Position numbers and translations under genes: made by a program. Of a DNA stretch of 47,184 nt, positions 25,195 through 34,432 are shown piece by piece; position 1 is the first letter of the stretch, and the number at the start of each line of letters is the position of its first letter. Under the pieces are notes generated by a model. It searched no databases. It saw only the letters and a list, made by a program, of their open reading frames with translations, and was not told the DNA's origin. This stretch comes from Hyphomicrobiales bacterium (GTDB lineage: Bacteria; Pseudomonadota; Alphaproteobacteria; Rhizobiales; Xanthobacteraceae), in the NCBI GenBank assembly GCA_019075925.1, contig JAGXAC010000004.1, positions 1-47,184 of the forward strand, written 5' to 3'.

Positions 25195-25512
25195 TCAAAC
25201 TTCCACGTAGACGTCGATCTCCACCGCGCCGGGCAGCATGGCGCGCCATGCAGTGAGATAGGTCTGGAACCGCATGTCGCCGGCGATCGATTGCCGGTTC
25301 AGCTCGAAGCTTTCCGGCGCCTCATATTCGATGACCTGAATGAACTTCGCGGGATCGTCGGCATTGCGCAAAAGCTTGAGATTGGCGTTGCCGAAGGCCT
25401 GAAAGAACGGCGCCGAGGCCCGCATCATCGCCGAAAGCTGTTCCGGGTCGGCGCCCGGCATGGTGAACCGCAAGTGCAGCGTGCGCTTTACCTTTGGTTC
25501 GTCGTTTGCCAT
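25195..25512 (-). CDS. ABM-like (dimeric alpha/beta barrel) conserved hypothetical protein
   Basis: A 105-residue protein starting MANDEPKVKRTLHLRFTMPG. The alternation of strands and helices (FIQVIEYEAPESFELNRQSI) and the small size suggest a ferredoxin-like dimeric alpha/beta barrel of the antibiotic-biosynthesis-monooxygenase or EthD type. No catalytic residues can be assigned. It lies downstream of pheA on the same strand, about 60 bases after the pheA stop, and may be the last gene of the kdsB-pheA transcript. Function unknown. Confidence 0.65.
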   Translation of the reverse strand: MANDEPKVKRTLHLRFTMPGADPEQLSAMMRASAPFFQAFGNANLKLLRNADDPAKFIQVIEYEAPESFELNRQSIAGDMRFQTYLTAWRAMLPGAVEIDVYVEV

Positions 25513-25572
25513 CGGTGCATCCTTACAAATACTGCGGTGCGGTGCCGCGCCGCGACTGCCGCTACCGGGCTT

Positions 25573-26427
25573 TTACTTGAAAGTCTCACGGAAAGCATGC
25601 CCGGGGTAGACACCGAGTATTTTCAATGTGCGCGGCTGCGACACGAATTCCAGCTCTTCGAGGGCCAGTTGCAGCGCCCGGTCCTTCGGATGACCTTGAA
25701 CATCGGCATAGAATTGAGTGGCCGCAAAGCTGCCTTCGACCATGTAGCTTTCGAGCTTGGTCATGTTGACGCCATTAGTGGCGAAACCGCCGAGCGCCTT
25801 GTAAAGCGCCGCCGGGATATTGCGCACCTGAAATACGAAAGTGGTGATGACCCTTTTCTCCTTGCGGCTGGCCCATTTCGGCTTGCGCGCCAGGACGATA
25901 AAACGTGTGGTGTTGCGTTTGTCGTCGGCGACATCTTTCTTGAGTATTTGCAGTCCGTAGATTTTCGCGGCCAGTTTTGTCGCCAATGCGGCACGCGAAA
26001 TATCGTCCGCTTCAGCAACCTCGCGGGCGGCACCCGCGGTATCGGCGGCGACCACGGCCGCGATACGGAGCTTGCGAATGATGTTACGGCACTGACCCAG
26101 CGCGTGTACGTGGCTTTCGACCGTCTTGATCGTGCGCAGCGTGGCACCCTCCGGCGCCATCAATTGATGCTGCACCGGCAGGAACCACTCGCCGACGATG
26201 TGCAGTCCCGACCGCGGCATCAGGTGATGGATATCGGCGACCCGGCCGGCGACCGAGTTGTCGATGGGGATCATGGCGAGCTGCGCACGGCCGCTGCGCA
26301 CGGCAGCAAAGGCGTCCTCGAAGGTCGGACACGGCATTGGCAGATAATTGCGATAGGCCTCGCGGCAGGCGATATGCGAATTGGCGCCGGCCTCACCCTG
26401 GAAAGCGATTCGTTTGCGTGTGCTCAT
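25573..26427 (-). CDS. pheA: Prephenate dehydratase
   Basis: This 284-residue enzyme converts prephenate to phenylpyruvate in phenylalanine synthesis. The catalytic domain starts [20 protein letters not shown], with [18 protein letters not shown] and the conserved TRFIVLAR. The C-terminal ACT domain (from about residue 200) contains [20 protein letters not shown], the phenylalanine-sensing ESRP-like region, here LESY. It is monofunctional, with no chorismate mutase domain. Its start overlaps the kdsB stop by four bases (26424-26427). Confidence 0.94.
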   Translation of the reverse strand: MSTRKRIAFQGEAGANSHIACREAYRNYLPMPCPTFEDAFAAVRSGRAQLAMIPIDNSVAGRVADIHHLMPRSGLHIVGEWFLPVQHQLMAPEGATLRTIKTVESHVHALGQCRNIIRKLRIAAVVAADTAGAAREVAEADDISRAALATKLAAKIYGLQILKKDVADDKRNTTRFIVLARKPKWASRKEKRVITTFVFQVRNIPAALYKALGGFATNGVNMTKLESYMVEGSFAATQFYADVQGHPKDRALQLALEELEFVSQPRTLKILGVYPGHAFRETFK

Positions 26428-27161
26428 GACCGTCCCGATAGCATGGCGCGTGCGCGCGCTAAATCCTCCGGCGTATCGACGCCTAGCGGAGCCACGTCCA
26501 CGACGGCTACGTCGATCCGCATGCCGGCCTCAAGCGCGCGCAACTGTTCGAGCCGTTCGCGCTTTTCCAGCGGCGACTGCGGCAGCTGCACGAATCGCTC
26601 AAGCGCCGCGCGCCGAAAGGCGTAAAGCCCGATGTGATGGTAAAGCGGTCCTTCGCCGTAAGGAGCTGTAGCACGCGTAAAGTACAGCGCTCGCAACCGC
26701 GCCGGACCGACCGGACTGCCGATCACCTTGACCACGCCGGCGCTGTCGCGTTCTTCGGCGGTTCTGATCTCCGCCGCCGCGGTCGCAATATCGACTGCCT
26801 TGTCGGCGAGCAACGCCACCGCCTCGGCAATCGTGTCGGGAGCCAACGTCGGCAGGTCGCCCTGGACGTTGACGACGATCTCGATACGGCCGCCCGGATC
26901 GAGCTTGCCCAATGCCTCGAAGACTCGATCCGACCCGGAAGCGTGGTCGGCGCGCGTCATCACGGAACGGCCGCCGGCCTTCTGCACCGCGGCTTCGATC
27001 TCGATTGAATCGGTCGCGACCACGACCGGGCCGACGGCCGCGGCTTCGGCGCGGCGCAATACATGCTCGATCATCGGCTTGCCGGCGATGTCGGCGAGCG
27101 GCTTGCCGGGCAGCCGGGCGGCCGCCATCCGGGCCGGAATGAGAATGAGAATGTCAGCCAT
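26424..27161 (-). CDS. kdsB: 3-deoxy-manno-octulosonate cytidylyltransferase
   Basis: This 245-residue CMP-Kdo synthetase activates Kdo for lipopolysaccharide. The N-terminal signature [20 protein letters not shown] is diagnostic, followed by [17 protein letters not shown] and [15 protein letters not shown]. It ends with the usual PEDLARAR helix. The gene precedes pheA with a four-base overlap, a pairing also found in other Rhizobiales. It is divergent from cycM, with about 110 bases between the two starts. Confidence 0.95.
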   Translation of the reverse strand: MADILILIPARMAAARLPGKPLADIAGKPMIEHVLRRAEAAAVGPVVVATDSIEIEAAVQKAGGRSVMTRADHASGSDRVFEALGKLDPGGRIEIVVNVQGDLPTLAPDTIAEAVALLADKAVDIATAAAEIRTAEERDSAGVVKVIGSPVGPARLRALYFTRATAPYGEGPLYHHIGLYAFRRAALERFVQLPQSPLEKRERLEQLRALEAGMRIDVAVVDVAPLGVDTPEDLARARAMLSGRS

Positions 27162-27272
27162 CGATTGGACAAATCCGCCGCACTCGGCGTCGCTTATACG
27201 GGTTGCAAGAGGTAAGACAAACCGGCTATCTGTGCGATGTCCTTGACCCTGCCGTCGCGGAGCTATTCAGCG

Positions 27273-27905
27273 GTGAATTCATTCCAAATCAACAAAATTC
27301 TTGGGGCACTGTTGGGAACCTGTCTGGTTCTGGTAGCAGTGCACATGGCGGCCGGCGCGATCTTTGCGCCGCGGGTCGCGGCGAAGCCCGGCTATGAGGT
27401 AGCCGTCAAGCAAGAGGGTTCGGGGGAAGCAAAGGCCGGGCCCAAAACGGCCGGAGAGCCGATTGAGGCGCTGTTAGCGAGCGCCTCAGCCGAACACGGA
27501 GCGCAAATCGCCAAACAATGCGCGATCTGCCACAACTTTCAGGAAGGCCAAGGCCCGAAGATCGGTCCGGATCTGTATGGCGTGGTCGGCCGTAAGGTCG
27601 CCACTGCGCCCGGCTTCAACTATACGGCGGCGTTGAAAGCATTAGGCGGCACCTGGACGTTTGACAAATTGAACAAATGGATTACCGACCCGCGCGCCAT
27701 GGTTCCGGGCACCGCCATGACGTTTGCCGGTCTGTCGAGCGAGAAGCAGCGCGCTGACGTCATCGCCTACCTCGATTCGCTGTCGAAAACTCCGGTCTCG
27801 CTGCCGAAAGCATCCGGTGCAAACACACCTGCTGCCGCCCCTGCCAATCCGCCCGCCGCGGCACCTGCGCAACCCAAGGCTCCCGCACCCGCGGCGAAGG
27901 AATAG
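27273..27905 (+). CDS. cycM: Membrane-anchored cytochrome c (CycM type)
   Basis: A 210-residue protein with an uncleaved N-terminal anchor (VNSFQINKILGALLGTCLVL), a linker, and a class I cytochrome c domain with CAICHNF heme attachment and PGTAMTFAGL as methionine ligand region. It ends in a Pro/Ala-rich tail. CycM of Bradyrhizobium passes electrons from the bc1 complex to the aa3 oxidase. The ORF track begins at 27237, but the GTG at 27273 aligns with the remembered CycM N terminus (xxSFELNKILGA) and has GGAG nearby. Confidence 0.9.
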   Translation: MNSFQINKILGALLGTCLVLVAVHMAAGAIFAPRVAAKPGYEVAVKQEGSGEAKAGPKTAGEPIEALLASASAEHGAQIAKQCAICHNFQEGQGPKIGPDLYGVVGRKVATAPGFNYTAALKALGGTWTFDKLNKWITDPRAMVPGTAMTFAGLSSEKQRADVIAYLDSLSKTPVSLPKASGANTPAAAPANPPAAAPAQPKAPAPAAKE

Positions 27906-28286
27906 CGGTTGACGGCTTTTTCGACTCTCATGCACGGGGATGTGAAGTCTATTTTGTCGCGGTGCGCGTCGGCAAGCTGGCGCCACAATTGGAAAGCACG
28001 TAGTGGAGCGATTTTACATTTGCCACCCATCGGGCGGCAGATCCTGAAAGCGAATGTCAATCCAAACCGCTAAGACTCATATTTGCTGGCGGTCCTTTTG
28101 ATTCTAACATTCGCCTAAGAAGCTGCCGCACACGGTTGCGAATGTCAGAATCGGACCACTAGTCATCTTCGCCGCAAATTGATCGTCGGCGGCTTGGATC
28201 GCGTCGCGCCTCGGCCATGTGCCGGACCCGGCGACCCGTCATTGGCGGGGTGTAATGCGCGAAAAATCCATGGGAGCACCTGTTCC
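27906..28286. other. Intergenic region with a pair of imperfect inverted repeats
   Basis: This stretch of about 380 bases has no convincing gene. It holds an imperfect inverted repeat: GGTCCTTTTGATTCTAACAT followed by TCGC at 28091-28114 against GCGAATGTCAGAATCGGACC at 28138-28157. A partial third copy, GCGAATGTCAATCC, lies at 28050-28063. These could be ends of a lost insertion element or a regulatory palindrome. The promoter of the peptide transporter operon should lie here too. Confidence 0.45.
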
Positions 28287-30173
28287 GTGAATCGCCGCAA
28301 TTTGCTCACCGCCGTCCTCTTCGCGTTCGGCGCCGGACGCCTGCCGCTGCCGGATTGGATTCCCGCCGCGCGGGCCGCCGAGGAACCGGCATCGGGACCG
28401 GCATGGCGCCACGGCGTCTCGCTGTTCGGCGATCTGAAATATTCGCCTGGCTTCAAGCAATTCGACTACGTCAATGCCCGCGCACCGAAGGGCGGCGTCG
28501 CTCGGCAGATCGCAATCGGCACGTATGACAATTTCAACATCGCCGTCGCCGGCGTCAAAGGCGCGCTGGCAACCGGGATAGACTTTATATACGACACGCT
28601 GCTGGTTTCGGCGCTCGACGAAGTGTCCAGCGAGTATGGTCTCCTCGCCGAATCCGTCCGCTTTCCGGACGACTTCTCTTCGGTCACCTACCGACTGCGC
28701 GCCGAAGCGAAATGGCACGACGGCAAGCCGGTGACGCCGGAAGACGTGATCTTCTCGCTTCAAGCATTCAAGAAATACAGCCCGCAGCTCGCCGCCTATT
28801 ATCGTCACGTCGTCAGGGCGGAAAAATCCGGTGAGCGCGACGTTGTCTTCACGTTCGATTCGCCGGGCAATCGCGAGTTGCCGCAGATCGTCGGCCAGAT
28901 TCTGGTTTTGCCTAAGCACTGGTGGGAAGGAACCGCCGACAACGGCAGCAAGCGCGATATCGGCGCCACGACGCTTGAACCGCCGCTAGGTTCCGGCCCC
29001 TACCGGGTCAAGGAGTTTTCGCCAGGCCGCAATATCGTTTATCAGCGCGTACCCGACTATTGGGGTGAAAAGCTTAACGTCAATGTCGGCCGCGATAATT
29101 TTGAGCAATTGCGTTACGAATATTTTCGCGACACGACGGTAGCGCTGGAAGCGTTCAAGGCCGACACCGTCGATTGGCGGACCGAGAATAGCGCCAAGAA
29201 CTGGGCGACCGCCTACGACTTTCCCGCGGTCAATGAAAAACGGGTGATCCGCGAGGAATTCCCCGTCAACAGCGTTGGCGTGATGCAGGCTTTCGCCTTC
29301 AACATTCGCCGCGCGAAATTTCAGGATCCGCGCGTACGCCTGGCATTTAATTTCGCGTTCGACTTTGAGGAGATGAACAAGCAGATTTTCTTCGGTCAGT
29401 ACAAACGCATCGCCAGCTACTTCCAGGGTACCGAGCTCGCTTGCAGCGGATTGCCGTCAGGGCGGGAGCTTGAACTTCTCCGAACCGTCCGGGACAAAGT
29501 GCCTCGTGAGGTGTTCACCACCGCCTATACCAACCCGGTCGGCGGTAACCCGCAGGCGGTGCGCGGAAATTTGCGGGAGGCGGTGCGACTGTTCCGCGAA
29601 GCCGGCTACCAGGTACGCAACGAAAAGCTCGTCAACACCAAGACCGGCGAGCCTTATACCGTCGAGTTCCTCGCCGAGGACCCGAGCTTCGAGCGCGTGT
29701 TTTTATTCTACAAGCCGTCGCTTGACCGGCTCGGCATCACGGTGACGGTCCGAACGGTAGACGACGCCCAATACGAGAACCGGCTGCGCGGCTGGGATTT
29801 CGACATCATCACGCAATCTTGGGGTGAATCGCTTTCGCCCGGCAACGAGCAACGCGGATATTGGGGCTCGCAAGCCGCCGATCAGCCGGGATCCCTGAAC
29901 TTGATCGGCATCAAGGATCCCGCGGTCGACGCCATGATCGATCGCATCATTTTCGCCAAGAGCCGCGACGATCTGGTTGCGGCGACCCACGCGCTCGATC
30001 GCGTGCTCTTGTGGAACCATTATGTCGTGCCGCAATGGTCCTATGGCAAAGTGCGCAGCGCCCGCTGGGACAGGTTCGGCCGTCCCGATCCGCTGCCGAA
30101 ATACGGAGCATCATCGTTTCCGACGGTGTGGTGGTGGGACGCCGAAAAGGCCGCGAAAACGGGAAGCCGATAG
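28287..30173 (+). CDS. yejA: Peptide ABC transporter substrate-binding protein (YejA type), copy 1
   Basis: A 628-residue family 5 extracellular solute-binding protein. It starts at a GTG (28287), with GGAG about ten bases upstream, reading VNRRNLLTAVLFAFGAGRLP. The RRNLL sequence and hydrophobic stretch suggest a Tat-type or Sec signal cleaved after ARA. YejA features include GYFDNFNI-like GTYDNFNIAVAGVKG, LGSGPYRVKEFSPGRNIVYQ and WGEKLNVNVGRDNFEQLRYE. The C terminus includes RVLLWNHYVVPQWSYGKVR. The stop shares one base with the start of the second binding-protein gene. Confidence 0.88.
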   Translation: MNRRNLLTAVLFAFGAGRLPLPDWIPAARAAEEPASGPAWRHGVSLFGDLKYSPGFKQFDYVNARAPKGGVARQIAIGTYDNFNIAVAGVKGALATGIDFIYDTLLVSALDEVSSEYGLLAESVRFPDDFSSVTYRLRAEAKWHDGKPVTPEDVIFSLQAFKKYSPQLAAYYRHVVRAEKSGERDVVFTFDSPGNRELPQIVGQILVLPKHWWEGTADNGSKRDIGATTLEPPLGSGPYRVKEFSPGRNIVYQRVPDYWGEKLNVNVGRDNFEQLRYEYFRDTTVALEAFKADTVDWRTENSAKNWATAYDFPAVNEKRVIREEFPVNSVGVMQAFAFNIRRAKFQDPRVRLAFNFAFDFEEMNKQIFFGQYKRIASYFQGTELACSGLPSGRELELLRTVRDKVPREVFTTAYTNPVGGNPQAVRGNLREAVRLFREAGYQVRNEKLVNTKTGEPYTVEFLAEDPSFERVFLFYKPSLDRLGITVTVRTVDDAQYENRLRGWDFDIITQSWGESLSPGNEQRGYWGSQAADQPGSLNLIGIKDPAVDAMIDRIIFAKSRDDLVAATHALDRVLLWNHYVVPQWSYGKVRSARWDRFGRPDPLPKYGASSFPTVWWWDAEKAAKTGSR

Positions 30174-32068
30174 TGGCCGGCGATGACGTCCGCCCGGTTG
30201 CGCGCCCGGCCGCGGTGACGCGCCGGCGCGCCCTGACGCTTGCCGCCAGCGCGGCGGCGGCGGCCGGTTCAGGATTTCACATTGCGCGCGCCGACGAGAT
30301 CGAATCGCACGGTTTGTCGGCATTCGGCGACCTCGCCTATCCGGCGGACTTCGGCCACTTCAGCTACGTCAATCCGCAAGCGCCGAAGGGCGGCGTATTC
30401 TCCCAGATCGGGCCGAACCGGCAATTCAATCAAAACTTCCTGACCTTCAACTCGCTCAACAGTTACATCCTCAAGGGTGACGCGGCGCAGGGCATGGAAC
30501 TCACCTTCGCCACGTTGATGGCGCGATCCGGCGACGAGCCGGACGCCATGTACGGCTTTGCCGCCGCCAAGGTTCGGCGTTCGGTCGATGGCGTCAGCTA
30601 CCGGTTCTACATCCGGCCCGCGGCGACGTTTCACGACGGCACACGGCTGACCGCCCACGACGTGGCGTTCTCGCTGAATATCCTCAAGGAAAAAGGCCAC
30701 CCGCTGATTACGCAATCGCTGCGTGATTTTGTCGGCGCCAAAGCCGACGACGACGTCAGCGTGGTTGCCACGTTCGCGCCGAAGCGGGCGCGCGACGTGC
30801 CGCTCCTGGTCGCCGGCCTGCCGATCTTCTCGCGCGCCTATTATTCGACGCACCCCTTCGACGAGTCGACGCTCGAAATCCCGCTCGGGTCCGGCGCCTA
30901 CAAAGTGGGCCGTTTCGACGCCGGGCGTTATATCGAATTCGAACGCGTCAAAGATTGGTGGGGAGCCGAGCTGCCGGTGTCGCGCGGCCAGAACAATTTC
31001 GACATCGTGCGGTTTGAATATTATCGCGACCGCGATGTCGGCTTCGAAGGATTCACTGCCGGAAATTATCTGTTCCGCGAGGAATTTACTTCGCGCACCT
31101 GGGCGACCCGTTACGATTTCCCGGCCATCGAGGACGGACGTGTCAAGAAGGACGTCCTGCCGGACGACACGCCGTCCGGTGCGCAAGGCTGGTTCATCAA
31201 CACGCGGCGGGCGAAATTCGCCGATCCGCGGCTGCGCGAGGCACTATGCGACGCCTTCGACTTTGAATGGACCAACAAGACCATCATGTATTCGTCGTAC
31301 GACCGCACCGTTTCGGTATTCCAGAACTCCGATATGATGGCCAACGGCGTTCCGAGCGCCGACGAACTTAAGCTGCTTGAGCCGTTCCGCGGCCGCGTTC
31401 CCGACGAAGTATTCGGCGAGCCCTACTTGCCGCCGGTTTCCGACGGCTCAGGTCAAGACCGCACGTTGCTGCGCAAAGCCTCGAACCTGCTCAAGGATGC
31501 CGGTTGCGCCATCGAGAACGGCAAACGGGTTTTGCCGAACGGCGAGGCGATCAGCATCGAATTCCTGATCGATGAACCGACCTTCGAACCGCATCACATG
31601 CCGTTCATCAAGAATCTCGGTACGCTTGGCATCGATGCCTCGCTGCGCATTGTCGACCCGGTGCAGTATCGCGCCCGGCGCGATGACTTCGATTTCGATA
31701 TTACCGTCGATCGCTTCAGCTTTTCTTCGACGCCGGGCGATTCGCTACGCTCGTTCTTCTCCTCACAGGCGGCGGCACTGAAGGGCTCGAACAATCTGGC
31801 CGGGATCGCCGATCCCGCCGTCGACGCCCTGATTGACGTCATTATCGCGGCGCCCACCCGGCCGGCGCTGGTCACGGCCTGCCGCGCGCTTGACCGTGTC
31901 CTGCGCGCCGGCCGCTACTGGATCCCGCATTGGTATAAGGCTTCGCACTGGATCGCCTATTGGGACGTTTTCGGCCGGCCACCGGAGCAACCGCGTTACC
32001 TCCGCGGTATTCCCGAAACCTGGTGGTACGATCGCGTTAAAGCAGCGAAACTCGGGCGGGCGGGCTAG
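30173..32068 (+). CDS. Peptide ABC transporter substrate-binding protein (YejA type), copy 2
   Basis: A 631-residue family 5 binding protein, paralogous to its upstream neighbour: compare LGSGAYKVGRFDAGRYIEFE and WWGAELPVSRGQNNFDIVRF with copy 1. The GTG start at 30173 overlaps the previous stop by one base. The N-terminal VTRRRALTLAASAAAAAGSG has three arginines before the hydrophobic core, consistent with Tat export. The long ORF-track extension back to 29861 is a shadow. Having two binding proteins served by one permease suggests broadened peptide range. Confidence 0.88.
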   Translation: MAGDDVRPVARPAAVTRRRALTLAASAAAAAGSGFHIARADEIESHGLSAFGDLAYPADFGHFSYVNPQAPKGGVFSQIGPNRQFNQNFLTFNSLNSYILKGDAAQGMELTFATLMARSGDEPDAMYGFAAAKVRRSVDGVSYRFYIRPAATFHDGTRLTAHDVAFSLNILKEKGHPLITQSLRDFVGAKADDDVSVVATFAPKRARDVPLLVAGLPIFSRAYYSTHPFDESTLEIPLGSGAYKVGRFDAGRYIEFERVKDWWGAELPVSRGQNNFDIVRFEYYRDRDVGFEGFTAGNYLFREEFTSRTWATRYDFPAIEDGRVKKDVLPDDTPSGAQGWFINTRRAKFADPRLREALCDAFDFEWTNKTIMYSSYDRTVSVFQNSDMMANGVPSADELKLLEPFRGRVPDEVFGEPYLPPVSDGSGQDRTLLRKASNLLKDAGCAIENGKRVLPNGEAISIEFLIDEPTFEPHHMPFIKNLGTLGIDASLRIVDPVQYRARRDDFDFDITVDRFSFSSTPGDSLRSFFSSQAAALKGSNNLAGIADPAVDALIDVIIAAPTRPALVTACRALDRVLRAGRYWIPHWYKASHWIAYWDVFGRPPEQPRYLRGIPETWWYDRVKAAKLGRAG

Positions 32069-32115
32069 ACCACATCCGCGCCCTCCTCGTGTCGGGGAGC
32101 GGAAAGAGTAACAAC

Positions 32116-33228
32116 ATGACTGCTTATATCATCCGTCGCATCCTGTTCATGATCCCGACCATCTTCGGAATCATGCTGGTATCGTTCGTTGTGGTGCAAT
32201 TCGCTCCCGGCGGCCCGGTTGAACGCGTCATCGCGCAGCTTTCCGGAAACGACACCGGCGCCACCTCGCGCATCTCCGGCTCGGCGGGCGGCGACTTTGG
32301 CGCGCGCGGCGCGCTCCAATCGGGCGCGCAGATGGACATCAACGCCAAGTATCGCGGCGCGCAGGGATTGGACCCGGAATTCATCAAGAGCCTGGAAAAA
32401 CAGTTCGGCTTCGATAAGCCCGCATACCAACGTTTTTTCCTGATGATGTGGAATTACCTGCGCTTCGATTTCGGAAAGAGTTATTTTCGCGATGTCACCG
32501 TCCTCCAGCTCATCAAGGAGAAGTTGCCGGTCTCGATCTCGCTCGGCATTTGGATGACGCTTTTGAGCTATTTGATCTCGATTCCGCTCGGCATCCGCAA
32601 AGCCGTGCGCGACGGTTCGCAATTCGACGTTTGGACGTCGAGCGTCATCATTGTCGGCTACGCCATCCCCGGTTTTTTGTTCGCCATCCTGCTGATTATT
32701 CTGTTTGCCGGCGGTTCCTTCTACGACATCTTCCCGCTGCGCGGCCTCACCTCCGACGGCTGGTCGCAGTTTCCCTGGTGGAAAAAGATCCTCGACTATT
32801 TCTGGCATCTGACATTGCCGATCATATCGATGGGTCTGGCAGCGTTCGCCACCATGACGCTGCTGACCAAAAATTCGTTTCTTGAGGAACTGCGCAAGCA
32901 ATATGTGCTCACCGCGCGCGCCAAAGGCTGTTCGGAGCACCAGGTTCTCTACGGCCACATTTTCCGCAATGCCATGCTGCTGGTCGTCGCCGGCTTTCCC
33001 GGTGCGTTCGTCAGCGCTTTTTTCGCCGGCGCGCTCCTGATCGAGACCATCTTTTCGCTCGACGGACTCGGATTGCTCAGCTTCGAAAGCGTGCTCAATC
33101 GCGATTATCCCGTGGTGTTCGCCAACCTCTACATCTTCGCGCTGGTCGGGCTGGTGGTGAACCTGATTTCCGACCTCACCTATACCTGGATCGATCCCCG
33201 CATCGATTTCGAGACGCGGGAGGTCTGA
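32116..33228 (+). CDS. yejB: Peptide ABC transporter permease YejB
   Basis: A 370-residue inner-membrane permease of the BPD type. It starts MTAYIIRRILFMIPTIFGIM, and the large periplasmic insertion after helix 1 (about residues 40-110) is typical of YejB. The EAA-type cytoplasmic loop LRKQYVLTARAKGCSEHQVL contacts the ATPase. The C terminus is DLTYTWIDPRIDFE. The ORF-track start at 32089 is nine residues longer; the ATG at 32116 is preferred, with AAAGAG upstream. It is followed after one base by yejE. Confidence 0.92.
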   Translation: MTAYIIRRILFMIPTIFGIMLVSFVVVQFAPGGPVERVIAQLSGNDTGATSRISGSAGGDFGARGALQSGAQMDINAKYRGAQGLDPEFIKSLEKQFGFDKPAYQRFFLMMWNYLRFDFGKSYFRDVTVLQLIKEKLPVSISLGIWMTLLSYLISIPLGIRKAVRDGSQFDVWTSSVIIVGYAIPGFLFAILLIILFAGGSFYDIFPLRGLTSDGWSQFPWWKKILDYFWHLTLPIISMGLAAFATMTLLTKNSFLEELRKQYVLTARAKGCSEHQVLYGHIFRNAMLLVVAGFPGAFVSAFFAGALLIETIFSLDGLGLLSFESVLNRDYPVVFANLYIFALVGLVVNLISDLTYTWIDPRIDFETREV

Positions 33229-33229
33229 G

Positions 33230-34432
33230 TTGGACGTCGAAATCCGCTCCAACGAAAAGATCGAGCCGCCGATGCGGCTGCGGCCGGATGTCGAGCCGAC
33301 CGGGCCGCTCGGACTTTCGCCTCCGCCGCGGCGGTTCGCGCTGTCCCCGATCAACCAGCGGCGGTGGCGCAATTTCAGGACCAATCGACGCGGCTACTTT
33401 TCGCTGTGGATTTTCCTCGTCCTGTTCGTCGTTTCGCTGTTTGCCGAAGTCGTCGCCAACGATAAGCCGCTCTACATCAGCTATCAGGGCAAGTCGTATT
33501 TTCCGATCCTCTTCGCCTACCCGGAGACCACGTTTGGCGGTGATTTCGAGACCGCCGCCGATTATCGCGATCCGTTCGTGCAAAAGCTGATTGCCGACAA
33601 AGGCGGCCGCATGATCTGGCCGCCGATCCGCTATTCCTACGCCACCCACAATCTCGATTTGCCGACGCCGGCGCCGTCCAAGCCGACGTGGCTGCTGACC
33701 AAGAAGGAATGCGCGCCGGTGCTGGAGCGCAAACACCTCAAAAGCTGCCGCGACCTCGAATACAACTGGCTCGGCACCGACGATCAGGGCCGTGACGTGC
33801 TGGCGCGCTTGATCTACGGGTTCCGTGTGTCGGTCCTGTTCGGTCTTATCCTGACCATCGTCTCTTCGCTGGTCGGCGTCGCTGCCGGCGCCGTGCAAGG
33901 CTATTTCGGCGGCTGGGTCGACCTTCTGTTCCAGCGTTTCATTGAAATCTGGACCTCAGTGCCGGAGCTTTATCTGCTGCTCATCATTTCTTCGGTGCTG
34001 GTGCCGGGCTTCTTCGTTCTGCTCGGCATCCTCTTGTTATTTTCGTGGGTGCGGCTGGTCGGCCTCGTGCGCGCCGAATTTTTGCGCGGCCGTAATTTCG
34101 AATACATCCTCGCGGCACGCGCGCTCGGCGTATCGAATACGGTGATCATGTTCCGCCACCTGTTGCCGAATGCCATGGTCGCGACGCTGACGTTCCTGCC
34201 ATTCATCATGTCTTCATCGGTGATGACGCTGACCGCGCTGGATTTTCTCGGCTTCGGACTGCCGCCCGGCTCGCCGTCGCTTGGCGAACTCTTGTCGCAG
34301 GGCAAGGCCAATGTGCAAGCGCCGTGGCTTGGCCTGGCCGGCTTTTTCACCGTCGCGCTGATGCTATCCCTCCTCATCTTCATCGGGGAAGCGGTGCGGG
34401 ACGCCTTCGATCCGCGAAAGACGTTCCTATGA
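33230..34432 (+). CDS. yejE: Peptide ABC transporter permease YejE
   Basis: A 400-residue permease partner of YejB. The start is TTG at 33230, with a strong GGGAGG upstream. The N terminus has a cytoplasmic tail rich in Pro/Arg, then helix 1 (GYFSLWIFLVLFVVSLFAEV) and the YejE-specific periplasmic region (SYQGKSYFPILFAYPETTFG). The domain core has YNWLGTDDQGRDVLARLIYG and the EAA loop NFEYILAARALGVSNTVIMF. It overlaps yejF by four bases (ATGA at 34429-34432). Confidence 0.92.
   Translation: MDVEIRSNEKIEPPMRLRPDVEPTGPLGLSPPPRRFALSPINQRRWRNFRTNRRGYFSLWIFLVLFVVSLFAEVVANDKPLYISYQGKSYFPILFAYPETTFGGDFETAADYRDPFVQKLIADKGGRMIWPPIRYSYATHNLDLPTPAPSKPTWLLTKKECAPVLERKHLKSCRDLEYNWLGTDDQGRDVLARLIYGFRVSVLFGLILTIVSSLVGVAAGAVQGYFGGWVDLLFQRFIEIWTSVPELYLLLIISSVLVPGFFVLLGILLLFSWVRLVGLVRAEFLRGRNFEYILAARALGVSNTVIMFRHLLPNAMVATLTFLPFIMSSSVMTLTALDFLGFGLPPGSPSLGELLSQGKANVQAPWLGLAGFFTVALMLSLLIFIGEAVRDAFDPRKTFL

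Noticed and set aside
32065-33384. 439-residue minus-strand ORF opposite yejB
   Set aside because: It is antisense to a clearly recognised permease and is rich in charged residues without domain structure.
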